From Rutpela maculata (Eukaryota; Arthropoda; Insecta; Coleoptera; Cerambycidae), in NCBI GenBank assembly GCA_936432065.2, contig OW386288.2:17224706-17288705 (forward strand): a DNA stretch of 64,000 nucleotides, written 5' to 3'. Made by a program: the position numbers and the translations under genes. The notes under the pieces are model-generated. The model ran no database searches and had not been told where the DNA came from. It saw nothing but the letters and a program-made list of their open reading frames with translations. Positions 36,401 to 46,275 of the stretch are shown in pieces (position 1 is the stretch's first letter; each line of letters starts with the position of its first letter).

Positions 36401-39400
36401 TCAAATTTGAGCGAAAAAACTTTCTGTCTGTCTGTCTGTCGGTCTGTAACTCTTTTTTGTACACACGTTTTCTCTGGAACCGTTTAAGATATTGACTTGA
36501 AATTTGGTACACGTATATACTTTAACGGGATCTGGAACTAAATTATATTTTCACCTTATTCCGTCGAAGGGTTGGCGGGTAAAATGGGGTAAATGGGGGG
36601 GGGGGGTAAATAGGTAAATCAAACAGGTAAGAGTCCATAAAATTGGTATTTAGTATATACAAGAGAAAGTAAGGTTTCAAAAAATTTGTTGGCATTTCCA
36701 TAAACTCCAAAATGGGTGTTGTATTTTTATGAAAAGTCAAATGTATATGATAAAAAAAAATAAACAGGGGAGGCTACCGAATTTTAAACATTTTTTTCGC
36801 TAACTGCTATTTCAAAATTTTTTAGAGGTCATTAGAGAAGTGCTTCTCTAGCTGTTATTTCCCATATTTCGTATGGGTCCCATGCGCCACAGACGAGAAA
36901 CAAAATATTGAAATTTCACCAGCCGCCACTGTGGCGAAGCTCATGTGAAAGGTTAGTTCAGTGTTTTGTTATTTTTAAATATTAATTCAGTGTTGGAATT
37001 CAATATTAACAAATCCCACTTACTTGTGCACACAGTGATTTGCAGTTAAAATAACTTTTGAATGTATCAGCGATCCACTACAATGAAATTTGTAGTTATC
37101 AGAATTTTTTCCTTTCTTAAAAATGGCCGCGATCCAAGGAAATTCTCCAGACATCGGCGTCAGTTCATCTTCTCCGGCAAAAATTCTTACGCTTATAATC
37201 GTCTTTTGGGTACCACAATCTGCCTTCTGGGTCAAATCAGTTACATTAGGTGTATTATCTTCCTCAACAGCTTCAACAACATCATAAGTCGACTTTACTT
37301 CTGGCGTTGGTAATTTGCAGCACACTTTTTCGTTTTCAAAAGCGCCCTTACAGGATATTCGGGGTACATTTTGGTTGGTTCTGTAAATAATTTATAATTT
37401 AACATTTATTTAGTAGTACATTATCTAGAAATGAAAAAGATGCAAAAGTTAGAAAGAATGTCATATATAGGTAATTACATTTGTTATGGGTGATTTTTGT
37501 AGTAAAAGATGTCTTCTCCAGTTTCTATATGGTCCCACCCCAAAATTGGAAAATTAATATTTGAAAAAGTACTGCTGATTAATTTTTGAAACATAGTTTC
37601 TCTGTGTTTTTGTGTTAAAAAATTCAAAATGGCGACTCCAATATAGCTATTTTCAAGATATTTGCAAAAAGAGTGTATTAGACTGGGCGGTGCGCGGTGG
37701 GTACATAAAATCCTATCTCATAGTCATAAGATACATGAACGAAACCGTCTTGTAACAAAAATAACATGATATGAGCTCTAAAGAACATTGACGTACCCTA
37801 ATTTTTTTTTGCAGGATGGTTAACAACTAATTTTTAGTCGAGTGGTAAACCATTATGTGGTACGTTTTCTTATAATGACGTCAGACTCTATGGCTGGTCG
37901 TTCCTTGTATCAAATCAACTCAAATTTGTTGGTGCTTTTACAATAATGTTTTACACAAGTCAAATGGTGATATTATATCCTATTGTGTCACATTATAAAA
38001 TAATAAAAATATAATAAAAATAATTTGTAAAATAGCTAACTTAAAAATATTTTAATTTAAAATATTTAAAATTATACATACACAAATATACACATTAAAA
38101 TATACTGAAAATTTAGGTAAAATTGTTGTCCATTATTTTGGTTTCAGTGGCATAATAGTATATTACGTAATGAGAATTGTAAGAAGCATATTACGCACGA
38201 ATGGAAAAGTTACGCACGATGCCGCGTAGCGGCGAGTGCGTATTTCCATGAGTGCGTAATTGCTTTACAACTCGAGTTATGTACTATACTTTACCTACGA
38301 TCATATTTGTTTATTTATTTAGTAAAATCTGGATTTAGTTTACTTGTCAACAATGTCATTCAACAAATATTATGTCAGTTTTGACAGCGTTTCAAAATTA
38401 CTAGGTGCATTTGTTTTTTTTAAACCCCGTGTCCGCGATATAAGCCACCTATAATTGGGTGTCCCGTGCGTTTTGTTTACCGTGCGATTTGTTTACAGTG
38501 CGTTTTGTTTACAATACGTAAAGTTCAACTTACATGAATGGCAGGTAGTGTGTTTTTTACTATTTACAGTAGTGATCGTAGGTAAAAATTTAAAAATTCA
38601 TGTATATTATAAAAACATTTTTTTATTAAAAAATGTTTTTATTAACTGTTTAACGGCCTATTAGCGAGTAATATGCGGTTAATAAAATTTTAAAAGTTAC
38701 ATGTTTTAGGTTTCTTAGCAAAAATATATTTATTGATATTGCATTTGCTGTGTAATCAACATGGTGGAACCAGTTGAGGTTTGGGGTCAAGAAAAACGCC
38801 TAGAAATTTAACCTTTTCTGAGTTTTTATAATTTTCAAGTGGCCTATGACCGAAAATCATATTCGGAGTTTTACGCTCGTTCAGTGATAATTTATTTGAT
38901 GAGAACCATTCTAAAGTAGGTACTTAACTTAGCTTCACTTATTTGCCTTTCAACAACATCCAATTTATTGTCAGGTACCAGGAGTGTGATGAAAATAATA
39001 CTAAGTCAACATTAGGTACAGACTTATTTAGGTCATTTACGTATATTAAAAATGGGGTTGGTCCTAAAACCGATTCCTGTGGCACTCCGCTCCTTATGTA
39101 CTGGGATGTCGAATTAGTATTACTTAGAATTATGTACTGCTGTCTATGCTTTAAAAATGATTGTATTAAGTTGCAGCTGTGCAGCTGATCATGTTATTAT
39201 TACAATTTATAAAATTTTAATTTATTTATTAGAATTTGATGAGAAACACAGTCAAAAGCTTTTTGAAGGTCACAAAAGATGACTCCGACATAATCCCTAT
39301 TTCATTTCCTTTGATTTTGTCTATTAAGTAAGTAATTGCGTCATTTGTGGTTATTTTTTCTCGAAAACCAAATTGTTTACAATAATATAAATTATTATTT

Positions 39401-42400
39401 TCAAAATCGTGTGTTCTTTGATTTTTTAGACATGTTTCGAAAAATTTTGAGATTATAGGAACAAGTGAGATAGGTCGAAAGTTATTGTTATTTAAAGAAC
39501 CTCCTTTATGAATTGGTACCACCTTTGTGACCTTTAGGACATCCGGATAAATACCCGCGCTAATGCATTGATTGATTAGACTGGTAAGGTGAACAACTAT
39601 AAGGTTTTTAATGCTTTTTATTATATTTATTGACATATTGTAGTGATCTTTACTACTTTTATTCTTCATTTTATTAATCACATCACGTACTGTATTTATA
39701 CTAACTGCATTGAATTTAAAATTGGTACATTTGCTTCAGAAATTTCATTGTTTGAAAGAAAATCTGTATAAACGCTATTTACTATAGGTAAGTTTTGTGT
39801 AATATTTTCAAGTTTATAAAATAATTATTCATGTCTTCTACATTTAACTCGGCATTTAAGAATTCTTTATTCTGTTGCCTATTTTGGTTTATGATATTCC
39901 AGAGAGTCTTTGGAGTGTTCCCATTTTTGCGTAAGATGTTACCATAGTAATTACTTTTAGTTTTACTTATTTGAAGCGAAATATAGAATTTCGCTTTGTA
40001 CTTTTTTAGGTGTTCTTTTAAGTTCACATCTGGGAAGTTCTTATATAATTCACTGAGTAAGCATACATTTTCCCTCATTAAGATTAATATTATTCTTTAC
40101 TGTGCTCACCCAACTCCAATCAACTGCCTCCAAGTTGTATCTATGTAACTATCAAATAAATTTACGTTAACAAAAGTCTAAATGAAGTAGGTAAATAGAT
40201 GCTTCTTAATTTAATGGTCTTGTAATATTTCTTCAATATTTCTATATTTTACTTTGGTTCCACATCCACGTGGTGGAAAAATAATAACGCTAAAAACAAT
40301 TGAATTTTTTTTATATCAAATAGGCTTAGAATGTTATGAAACGTCGAAATTTTAAGTTTGAGCAAGAAAAATATTTTGTCTGTCTGTAATTTAGGGGACA
40401 CGATTACTCTGGAACGGTGTACGATATTGGCATGTAATTTGGCACACTTCTTCATTATAACGTGATCTGGAACTATATTATATTTTCATCTTATTCCGTC
40501 GAAGGGTTGGGGGGGGGTAAATGGGGATAAATAGGTAGAACAAGCAAGTGAGGGTCAATAAAATTGAGATTATGTGTATGTCCTAGAAGCCAAGGTCCCA
40601 AAATATTTCTGTCATCAGCCGCCCCCACTTCCACCCCCATTACCACTTCCACTCCATTATTAAAGGGGGTAAAAAATTAAATTGTGATTTAGTGTGTGTA
40701 CAAGAACCAACCCAAGTAATACACATGAAAAAATATACGTTTCAGATGTCTAGATATCATACATAAACGTCTAAATGTCTAAAGATAAATGTCTATGATT
40801 AATCTAATTCATAATAGATGTAAATTAGACAGATGATAGGTATACGTCATATATATAGTGTGTGCTATTTAATACCGCAACACCCCGTTATTTTGGAACG
40901 CGTTGGTCGATTTAAAAATTTTTTTTTTTTGAGATATAGTACTCGATGAGCTTTATTTGATTGTTTTGAAAAAGATGTAATTTTCATATTTTCAAGGCCT
41001 ACTATGCTCCTCTAAATGGGTCGAAATTTCGAGATCGACTATTAGGCAATTCGCAATTCGCAGTTATCTCAAATATCTTTATACAAAATTTTAGCTCGAT
41101 ACCTCATATAGGGTGTTTGTTATTCAATAGCTAAATTTAAAATTGCTCACTTTTCGACTGGCCCTGTATAAAATTTGGTTAGGTTTACTAAAAAAGTAAA
41201 GTAGTCATTCTACTTAAGGAACATCAAATACTAAATGACGAAGAAAAAAGAAAAGTTATTCTTTAAATAACACCTTCTATACATTATTCCGTTGCTGTAC
41301 CTTAATGAAAATTTTTCAAACAAATGGATTAGACGGAATAGCTTTTCTTGTTTCTTCATTATTTAGCATCTGATGTTGATGTCACTAAATAAGGAAGGAA
41401 AAAGCAAAGCTATTCCGTTCAATCCATTCGCTTGAAAAAAAATCATTAAGGCACGTACGTACAGCAACCGAATAATGTATAGAAGTACTATTTATTGAAA
41501 GAATAACTTTTCTTTTTTCTTCCTCATTTAGTATTTGATGTTCCTTAAGTCGAATGACTACTTTACCTTTTTTAGTAAACCTAACCGACTTTTATACAGG
41601 GCCAGTCGAAAAGTGAGAAATTTTAAATTTGGCTATTGAATAACAAACACCCTATATGAGATAACGAGCTAAAATTTGAGACAACTGTGAATTGAATACA
41701 CTATCGAAATTGCCGATAAAAAATTGCGTCGATCTCGAAACTTCGACCCATTTAGAGGAGCTTATTAGTAGGCCTTGAAAATACGAAAATTAATTTTTTT
41801 TCCAAACAGTCAAATAAAGCTCATCGATCACTATATCTCAACAAAAAAATAATTTTAAATCGGCCAACACGTTCTAAAATAATAAGGTGTTGCGGTATTA
41901 AATAGCACACCCTGTATACTCTCGGTTCCTTCGGTAAACAAATAGAGATCTAAAAAACGTTAATAACGTGTATTGTCTAGATGAAAGTTGACGTAGATGT
42001 ATATTAGATGTCATGGATGTGTTTTAGACCAATTATAGAGCATCTTGTGTAGCTTGGGAAAGGCCTCAAAATTAGTTTCCCGGCTTGTTGCAACAATTTA
42101 CATCGTCGCGCGTCGTCCGGGAATGTATTGCCTTTACTACTAGATACATATTACACAATGTACTATTTTTTCATTTTTACTTTTTTTCACTTATTACCAT
42201 AAACTAGCATTTCACAAGGCATCTTTGGGAGACATATAGCTACTAAACTCATATTTACACAGATAGGTATCATAGTACGGAAGCTATCGGCACCCTTTTT
42301 GAAAGAGATGCTTAAACCTAATTTCTTATTTTACTTCCACGTCCAGTGGAAGTATAGTAACGACAAAAAATTTTTTAAAAATTTTTATTGCCCAAATAGG

Positions 42401-44017
42401 CTTAAAATGTCATGAAACGTCGAGATTTTAAGTTTAAGCGAAAAAAAATTTCTGTCTGTCGGTCAGTCTGTAACTTTTTTTTGTGCGCACGTTTACTCCG
42501 GAACCGTTTGAGATATTGACTTGAAATTTGGTACACATATGTACTTTAATGAGATCTAGAACTAGATTATATTTTCATCTTGTTCCGTCGAAAGGTTGGG
42601 GGGTAAATTGGAGTAAATTTGGGGTAAATGGGTAAATCAAGCAGGTAAGAGTCCATGAAATTGGTATTTAGTATATACAAGAGAAGCTGAGGTCTCAAAA
42701 AAATTTTTGGCATTAGCCACCCCCATTACCACCCCCACCTCCTTATTAAAGGGGATGAAAAAAAAAATGTGATTTAGTGCATGTACAGAAACCAGAAACC
42801 TCAAAATATTTTTTTACTTCATCCACCCCCCACTACCACCCCCCTATCACCACCCCCACCCCACTACCGATGTGGGGTATCGTTTATATATTTTAACTCT
42901 AACAGAAGTTATCGAGTTTACAAGAAACGGTATACCACACACATACATATACACGCACGCACACACTTACAGACACAAATACATTTTTCATTCGATATTT
43001 GAGTTCAGTTTGCTATGAGACGGATATCTGGGCAAAACATTTTTTCTACGATGATTATTAAAAATTGTTTTCAATTTATAATAAATTTACAATGAAGATA
43101 GAATACAGTTAAAAGTCATACAATCCATTACCGAACCATAACAGAAAAAATTAATAGAAACATTATTGTAGAAAATTTAGTGAGCTTTAATTTTGCATAT
43201 ACTTTTTGATTATGGTTAACCGTTTTCGAAATATGAGCGAAAAACCAAAAACCGGGACCTTCTTCGTGCCCCCCTGCACCCCCGCACCTCCTATGATCGG
43301 GGACTTTTGGTATGTTTACCTCCTAAATACAGTCCTCAAGTCAAAAATTGTGATCTCAGCATTTCCCTCTAGACCCCCTTATTGAACGTTCATTGACAGG
43401 GATTTATGTAGACGTTTTATCTCTGAAATTCAACCACCTAGTGAAGGCAGATCGACATTATTCAAATCAGGGGAGCACTTTACATCCTATAAATGTAAAT
43501 TCAGACTTCTTACTAGTCGTTGAAGAAATCGTCCCAGGCTCTATTCTTCATGACACCTATGTTGTTTATGTATGTAGTACCAAAGCCCCAGCGCGCAAGC
43601 TCGACTGGCATTCGACCCATTTTTTCTTATTTTACTATTACAGTTATCATATCAGTTTGATTATATTGTATCGAAGGTGTACAATAATTGATGACATAAT
43701 CCTCAAATAAACATAATAATGCACGTTCAGTACAGAAAAGCGTTTGCAATGTCAATGTAATTTTCAAACAAGCAAACAGAAATTTAAAAGAAAAATTTAC
43801 GCACCTACCTCACGTTTATAATAGATTCCCCATTGGTAATTACAGTATTGTTAGCATCACACTGGTAATAATATACACACTTGCAGTTGTTAAAAACCTC
43901 GATAACCGCATTCTGGTCATCATCATTTTCTTGCCGTCTAAACCGCTTTAAATCCGAAACAAATGCACAGGCTGGCACCAGCACAACAAAGATACGTGTT
44001 AGCGTTAGGAATAACAT
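27452..44017 (-). CDS. CLIP-domain serine protease homologue (PPAF-2 / CLIPA-like)
   Basis: Four coding exons on the minus strand (44017-43809, 37380-37024, 31587-31307, 27780-27452) join at GT/AG sites to 391 aa with consistent phase. A signal peptide (MLFLTLTRIFVVLVPACA) is followed by a CLIP domain with cysteines 45, 47, 53, 80, 90 and 91 (CKCVYYYQC...C...CC), then a trypsin-like domain. His185 (LTANHCVH) and Asp235 (YNDIALL) are kept, but the catalytic serine is Gly335 (CKGDGGSPL instead of GDSGGP). It should therefore be catalytically dead. Family members act in haemolymph as cofactors of prophenoloxidase activation; that role is inferred. The Met at 44017 is chosen over an in-frame one at 44062 because the signal peptide begins there. 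All three introns, 3.5-6.4 kb, are loaded with transposons. Confidence 0.88.
28070..30040. other. Intron 3 sequence of the protease homologue, unassigned
   Basis: Several frames of 60-100 codons (28093-28287 -, 29018-29323 +, 29441-29719 +) match nothing I recognise. The 29441-29719 region is richer in GC and could be old element sequence. I see no host exon here: the flanking exons join in frame without one. Confidence 0.35.
30054..31079 (-). mobile_element. TIR element of the nuclease family, element 4 (deleted, 1 kb)
   Basis: Ends TAGTTCAATCAATAAAGG and, from the right, TAGTCCGGTCAACGAATGAC. The direct repeat TTT lies on both sides (30051-30053 and 31080-31082). The arms of about 350 bp share GTAGAGTGCGTG, GGGACCTAAGCGATTCC-like and TCGAAAACGG blocks. 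Only about 230 bp of gene remain between them. It sits in intron 3 of the protease homologue. Confidence 0.85.
30395..30625 (-). pseudogene. Nuclease-like family, copy 4: C-terminal fragment
   Basis: One minus-strand frame reads HEVSGNIKPDISSLPPTES, AAKQHSWRTYHQV, a TAG stop, then QWLENELPPQEWGWKHVG. This aligns with the LPPTHDAAQQH...EWGW part of copy 1, and the stop replaces a glutamine codon position. No PIN motifs and no cysteine tail remain. It identifies the foldback as an internally deleted member of the same transposon family. Confidence 0.75.
31888..32508. mobile_element. hAT-type hairpin MITE, 621 bp
   Basis: A nearly perfect foldback: arms of about 300 bp start CAGTGGCGGCTGGTGAAATT and meet near 32205 with almost no loop. 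Direct repeat CTGTCTGC (8 bp) at 31880-31887 and 32509-32516. It interrupts the repeat that carries CCCGACCCAAAAAGA. A half copy lies at 36765-36931. Confidence 0.9.
32560..33180. repeat. Repeat family B: CCAATATGGCGGAC-rich modules
   Basis: Modules contain GTGACGTCATTCCAAATCCA, ATATGGCGGACTCCCAAAGA, CATGATATGGGTATCAAATG and GTTATCCCCAACCGATTGAG. They are the inverse of the 122-bp tandem repeat at 49019-49407. Confidence 0.7.
33350..33830. repeat. Two partial copies of the CCCGACCCAAAAAGA repeat
   Basis: CCCGACCCAAAAAGAAGGG, GACGCGTATGTTTGTATG, a GTCTGCCTGTCTGTCTG run and CTTCAACGGGTGATCCGATT occur at 33360-33480. A diverged second copy follows at 33708-33815. A third is split by the hAT MITE at 31888. 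Non-coding. Confidence 0.65.
33995..34890. repeat. Inverted duplication around a retrotransposon 3' end
   Basis: The arm 33995-34190 (with AATTATGAAATAATTTTGGT) is inverted relative to 34690-34885. The right arm includes part of the reverse-transcriptase C-terminal coding sequence, so the arms are a duplicated piece of the element rather than transposon ends. Confidence 0.55.
34268..34787 (-). pseudogene. C-terminal end of a CR1/Jockey-like non-LTR element
   Basis: A minus-strand frame of 104 codons (34473-34787) reads R...Y.....IHYPFSRLNIGQ then ACKHKLNKFL and FYSVDEFLNH. This is the usual C-terminal arrangement of CR1-like ORF2 (R..........GP..YN..P.......FK..LK..L....FYS..E). The 3' region ends in an ATT microsatellite (about 34262-34287), typical of such elements. 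In intron 2 of the protease homologue. Confidence 0.65.
35470..35860 (+). other. Short unidentified frame
   Basis: A 100-codon frame (35542-35844, +) contains AADAAGRKLRDAVRLGDNHL and is moderately protein-like, but I do not recognise it. No splice signals tie it to a host gene. Possibly old element sequence. Confidence 0.25.
36310..36700 (+). repeat. Dispersed repeat family A, copy 4 (partial)
   Basis: Starts CCAGTGGAAGTATAGTAACG and carries the GAAACGTCGAGATTTCA, CTGTCTGTCTGTCTG and GGGTAAAATGGGGTAAATGG blocks. It stops near 36700, where a half copy of the hAT hairpin MITE (to 36931) begins. Confidence 0.75.
36701..36931. mobile_element. Half copy of the hAT hairpin MITE
   Basis: The right arm only, from ATGAAAAGTCAAATG to TTTCACCAGCCGCCACTG. 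It matches 32290-32508 with small deletions. The left arm is absent. Confidence 0.7.
38155..38289. repeat. Small palindromic element
   Basis: Ends ATAGTATATTACGTAATG and the complement of CGAGTTATGTACTAT. Inner TTACGCAC words are inverted around GCCGCGTAGCGGC. About 135 bp, no coding capacity. Confidence 0.5.
38740..40080 (-). pseudogene. Non-LTR reverse transcriptase (CR1/Jockey-like), decayed
   Basis: Read on the minus strand from 40080: a segment with KTLWNIINQN before the RT, then VVPIHKGGSLNNNNFRPISL (RT motif 1), KQFGFREKITTNDAI, SGVPQESVLGPTPFLIYVND (the catalytic YxDD region appears as YVND plus a diverged continuation), and SSNKLSLNERKTPNMIF followed by KFLGVFLTPNLNW. At least three frame changes and several stops. 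It lies in intron 1 of the protease homologue, same strand as the gene. Confidence 0.75.
40255..40735 (+). repeat. Dispersed repeat family A, copy 5 (partial, divergent)
   Basis: Starts GGTTCCACATCCACGTGG, followed by ATGAAACGTCGAAATTTTAA, GGAACGGTGTACGATATTGG, CCGTCGAAGGGTTGGG and TGATTTAGTGTGTGTACAAG. It is the most diverged copy and lacks its far end. Confidence 0.7.
40854..41916. mobile_element. TA-flanked foldback MITE, about 1.06 kb
   Basis: The right end reads, inverted, TACAGGGTGTGCTATTTAAT. The left end is TATAGTGTGTGCTATTTAAT. The arms are long: CCTACTATGCTCCTCTAAAT, CGACTATTAGG-like and TACTTAAGGAACATCAAATA blocks all have inverted partners. No open frame. In intron 1 of the protease homologue. 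Confidence 0.8.
42340..42895 (+). repeat. Dispersed repeat family A, copy 6
   Basis: Starts ACTTCCACGTCCAGTGGAAG (a small hairpin) and runs through all family A blocks to CACTACCGATGTGGGGTATC. There it stops abruptly and joins the terminal arm at 42925. Confidence 0.8.
42925..43392. repeat. Solitary terminal arm, inverse of 22738-23215
   Basis: The complement runs from TCAATAAGGGGGTCTAGAGGG through AAAGTCCCCGATCATAGG and GGTTTTTCGCTCATATTTCG to a GTGTGTGCGTGCGTGTA repeat. The outermost TAGTCC is missing, so the end is damaged. Confidence 0.6.
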
Positions 44018-44669
44018 TGTGGATTCACAAGTAACTTTTGTAAACCAGTTTTTAGTAAACAATAAAATGAAAATTTATAATTAACTATGAATATAATCTC
44101 AGAACCACCGAGGTTAAAGTTTAGAGAGATAGTAAATCTTAGCAGTGGTTTACAAACAACAAATATAAATAAATCTTGTGAACTTTTAAACCTGCTGCCC
44201 CTTTGATATTGCAAAATTTAACCGTGTCAGAGATGGACTAGCTGATTTTAAAAAAACGAACCAAGAAATGTTCGACATGTTAGAGATACATATAACTACT
44301 GCCTCGCGTCCCCACCGAATGAAAATTTGTGTCTGATTTCACATCAGGCATGGGGAATTTATGCGATTTCCCTTTAATGCAATATTAAGCACCTTACATT
44401 AAAACAAAATACCGTACCTTTGTCTAAGGGACGTATACAAAGATTTAGAAAATTGCACAATTCAGACCAGTGAACATTTTAACTCGTATCTTTTATTAGC
44501 CTGAGAATATCAGTTTTTCACCTTTGAAAAAATGAGGCTGTTTTGAATGTGTCATTCGTGTGTAACTTTATGATATAATATTGTGCGATATGTCAAAATT
44601 TCAAAACAATGTAATGGACTTCACTTAGACTTTGACTTGAAAATCGATGCAACCTATTAAGGATCTCAC

Positions 44670-44806
44670 AAACATCTAAAACCCATGAATCATTAAACCA
44701 GAAAAGAACTTGAGAAAACTAGTGGAAAACTATAATCATTGAGTCGGGTTTTATATTTGCTAAGCAAATAGTAAAGGTAGCGATGCTTGGAATATCTATA
44801 TCAATA
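44670..44806. repeat. Inverted repeat, left partner of 55405-55540
   Basis: From ACCCATGAATCATTAAACC to GTAGCGATGCTTGGAATATC. The same sequence occurs inverted at 55405-55540. The two are 10.6 kb apart. Confidence 0.7.
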
Positions 44807-44820
44807 TCAATAACAGTAAT

Positions 44821-45018
44821 TTACGTTACAATACCGGAAAGTGGTGTTTTGCAGGTCGACCCAAGCAGATTCCAGGACAAACCGCAGGTGAGTTCTGGAA
44901 GCTTAGGGAGACCTGCAAAATCCTGTTTTTCGGTCGTGTAACGTACAATCTTTTTTTCGGCCGACACTTCAAAATCTGAATCCATATTTTCCATAACTTG
45001 TGAATTGACTTTTGACAA
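44821..45018 (-). other. Small unidentified frame next to an inverted repeat
   Basis: 65 codons: MSKVNSQVMENMDSDFEVSA, then KIVRYTTEKQDFAGLPKLPE. The composition is protein-like and a good Met leads it. It could be a first coding exon of an element gene whose end is the 44670 repeat. I do not recognise the family. Confidence 0.3.
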
Positions 45019-45280
45019 CTCGTAAAAGTCAAGTGTATTTATCTATTTGACACTTATCTCAACAATTAACACAAATTCGTTTCCACAGAAACGAGAATAG
45101 CAGAGATCGGAAAAGACTTTGCCGATCTCTAATATTACTTTTTCTTAAATCGATCTGCAATGTCTACATTTTCGGCGCGATTTCAGATCGAAAAATGCAC
45201 AATTCCAGTATTTTAGTCCGTTGCTAAGAAATGATCAGAAAACAGACCGGAAAAGATCCGTTGCCAAGCAACGATCAACA

Positions 45281-45342
45281 AAACCGTACGGAAATGTTAC
45301 TTTCCCGGCCTAGGCCGGGAAAGTAACATTCCCGTACGGTTT
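45281..45342. repeat. 62-bp near-perfect palindrome
   Basis: Arms of 30 nt with a single mismatch around a central TA: AAACCGTACGG, then ATGTTACTTTCCCGGCC, followed by the inverse. Core GGCCTAGGCC. It is much GC-richer than its surroundings. Confidence 0.9.
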
Positions 45343-46275
45343 TTTATGTATATTTTAGACAGTAAATAAATACATGAAGACAAACCAACTCACATTAAAA
45401 TTGCATTTATTAGTAAGCAGTTAGATTGTAATGAAGAAATGTTATGCATTAATACAAATTCCTTAATTTATAATAATATTGATTGTGATTTCAGAAAAAA
45501 TAGTATGTGTACTTCGGTGTGAAAGCACATTCCCAGACTTCGATGCTTGTTAGCCTCGGCTAGCGCCTCGGCCAACAATTTGCATCGTCGTCCGGGAATG
45601 TATTGCTTTCACACCTAAATACACAATATACTATAACGTTATTTTCTGGTAGATAATGTCTCCAGAAAGGGTGTGCTTTCTGGTCGGACGAAAAAATAAA
45701 AAATAAATTTAGGTCGCTGCTTCTATTCAAATGACAACTCTGGAATGAAAAGGGCAGGTGTCCATTTTTTGTGAATTTTATGTAAGAACTATTTCTAATA
45801 AAGAAAAGCCTTATACTTCTATAATTAAAGGCCAGAAGTTCATATATGTAATGTTTTAATATATATTTCAACTTTAAATAGACGGTTGTCCAATACTTGC
45901 TCCACATGTCTTACAAAAATGGCCGTTTCTAAAAAATATGATTTTGTGACAACCGCCCTTTTCATTCCAAAGTACAGAACTACTGTCAAGATAAATTAAA
46001 TCATATTAGTGAAATAACTTTGTAGGCCAGTCGGAATAGCTTTTTTGTGAGAAATGTCATTTACCAGCAATTTTTTTTCTTAAAGTATAGTTTGGGATGT
46101 AGAGAAACATATGCCAACTATCCGCACGCGTGACAGGTGGGGCAATAAACTTTTAAATTTAAAAATCGTTCATTTTTTGCCATTTTTCGCTTGATTTGCC
46201 ATATACCTCGTATGAATCATTTTTTGAAAATATATCAAGAGATAGAAACGATGAGAAAATCGATTTTGAACATTT

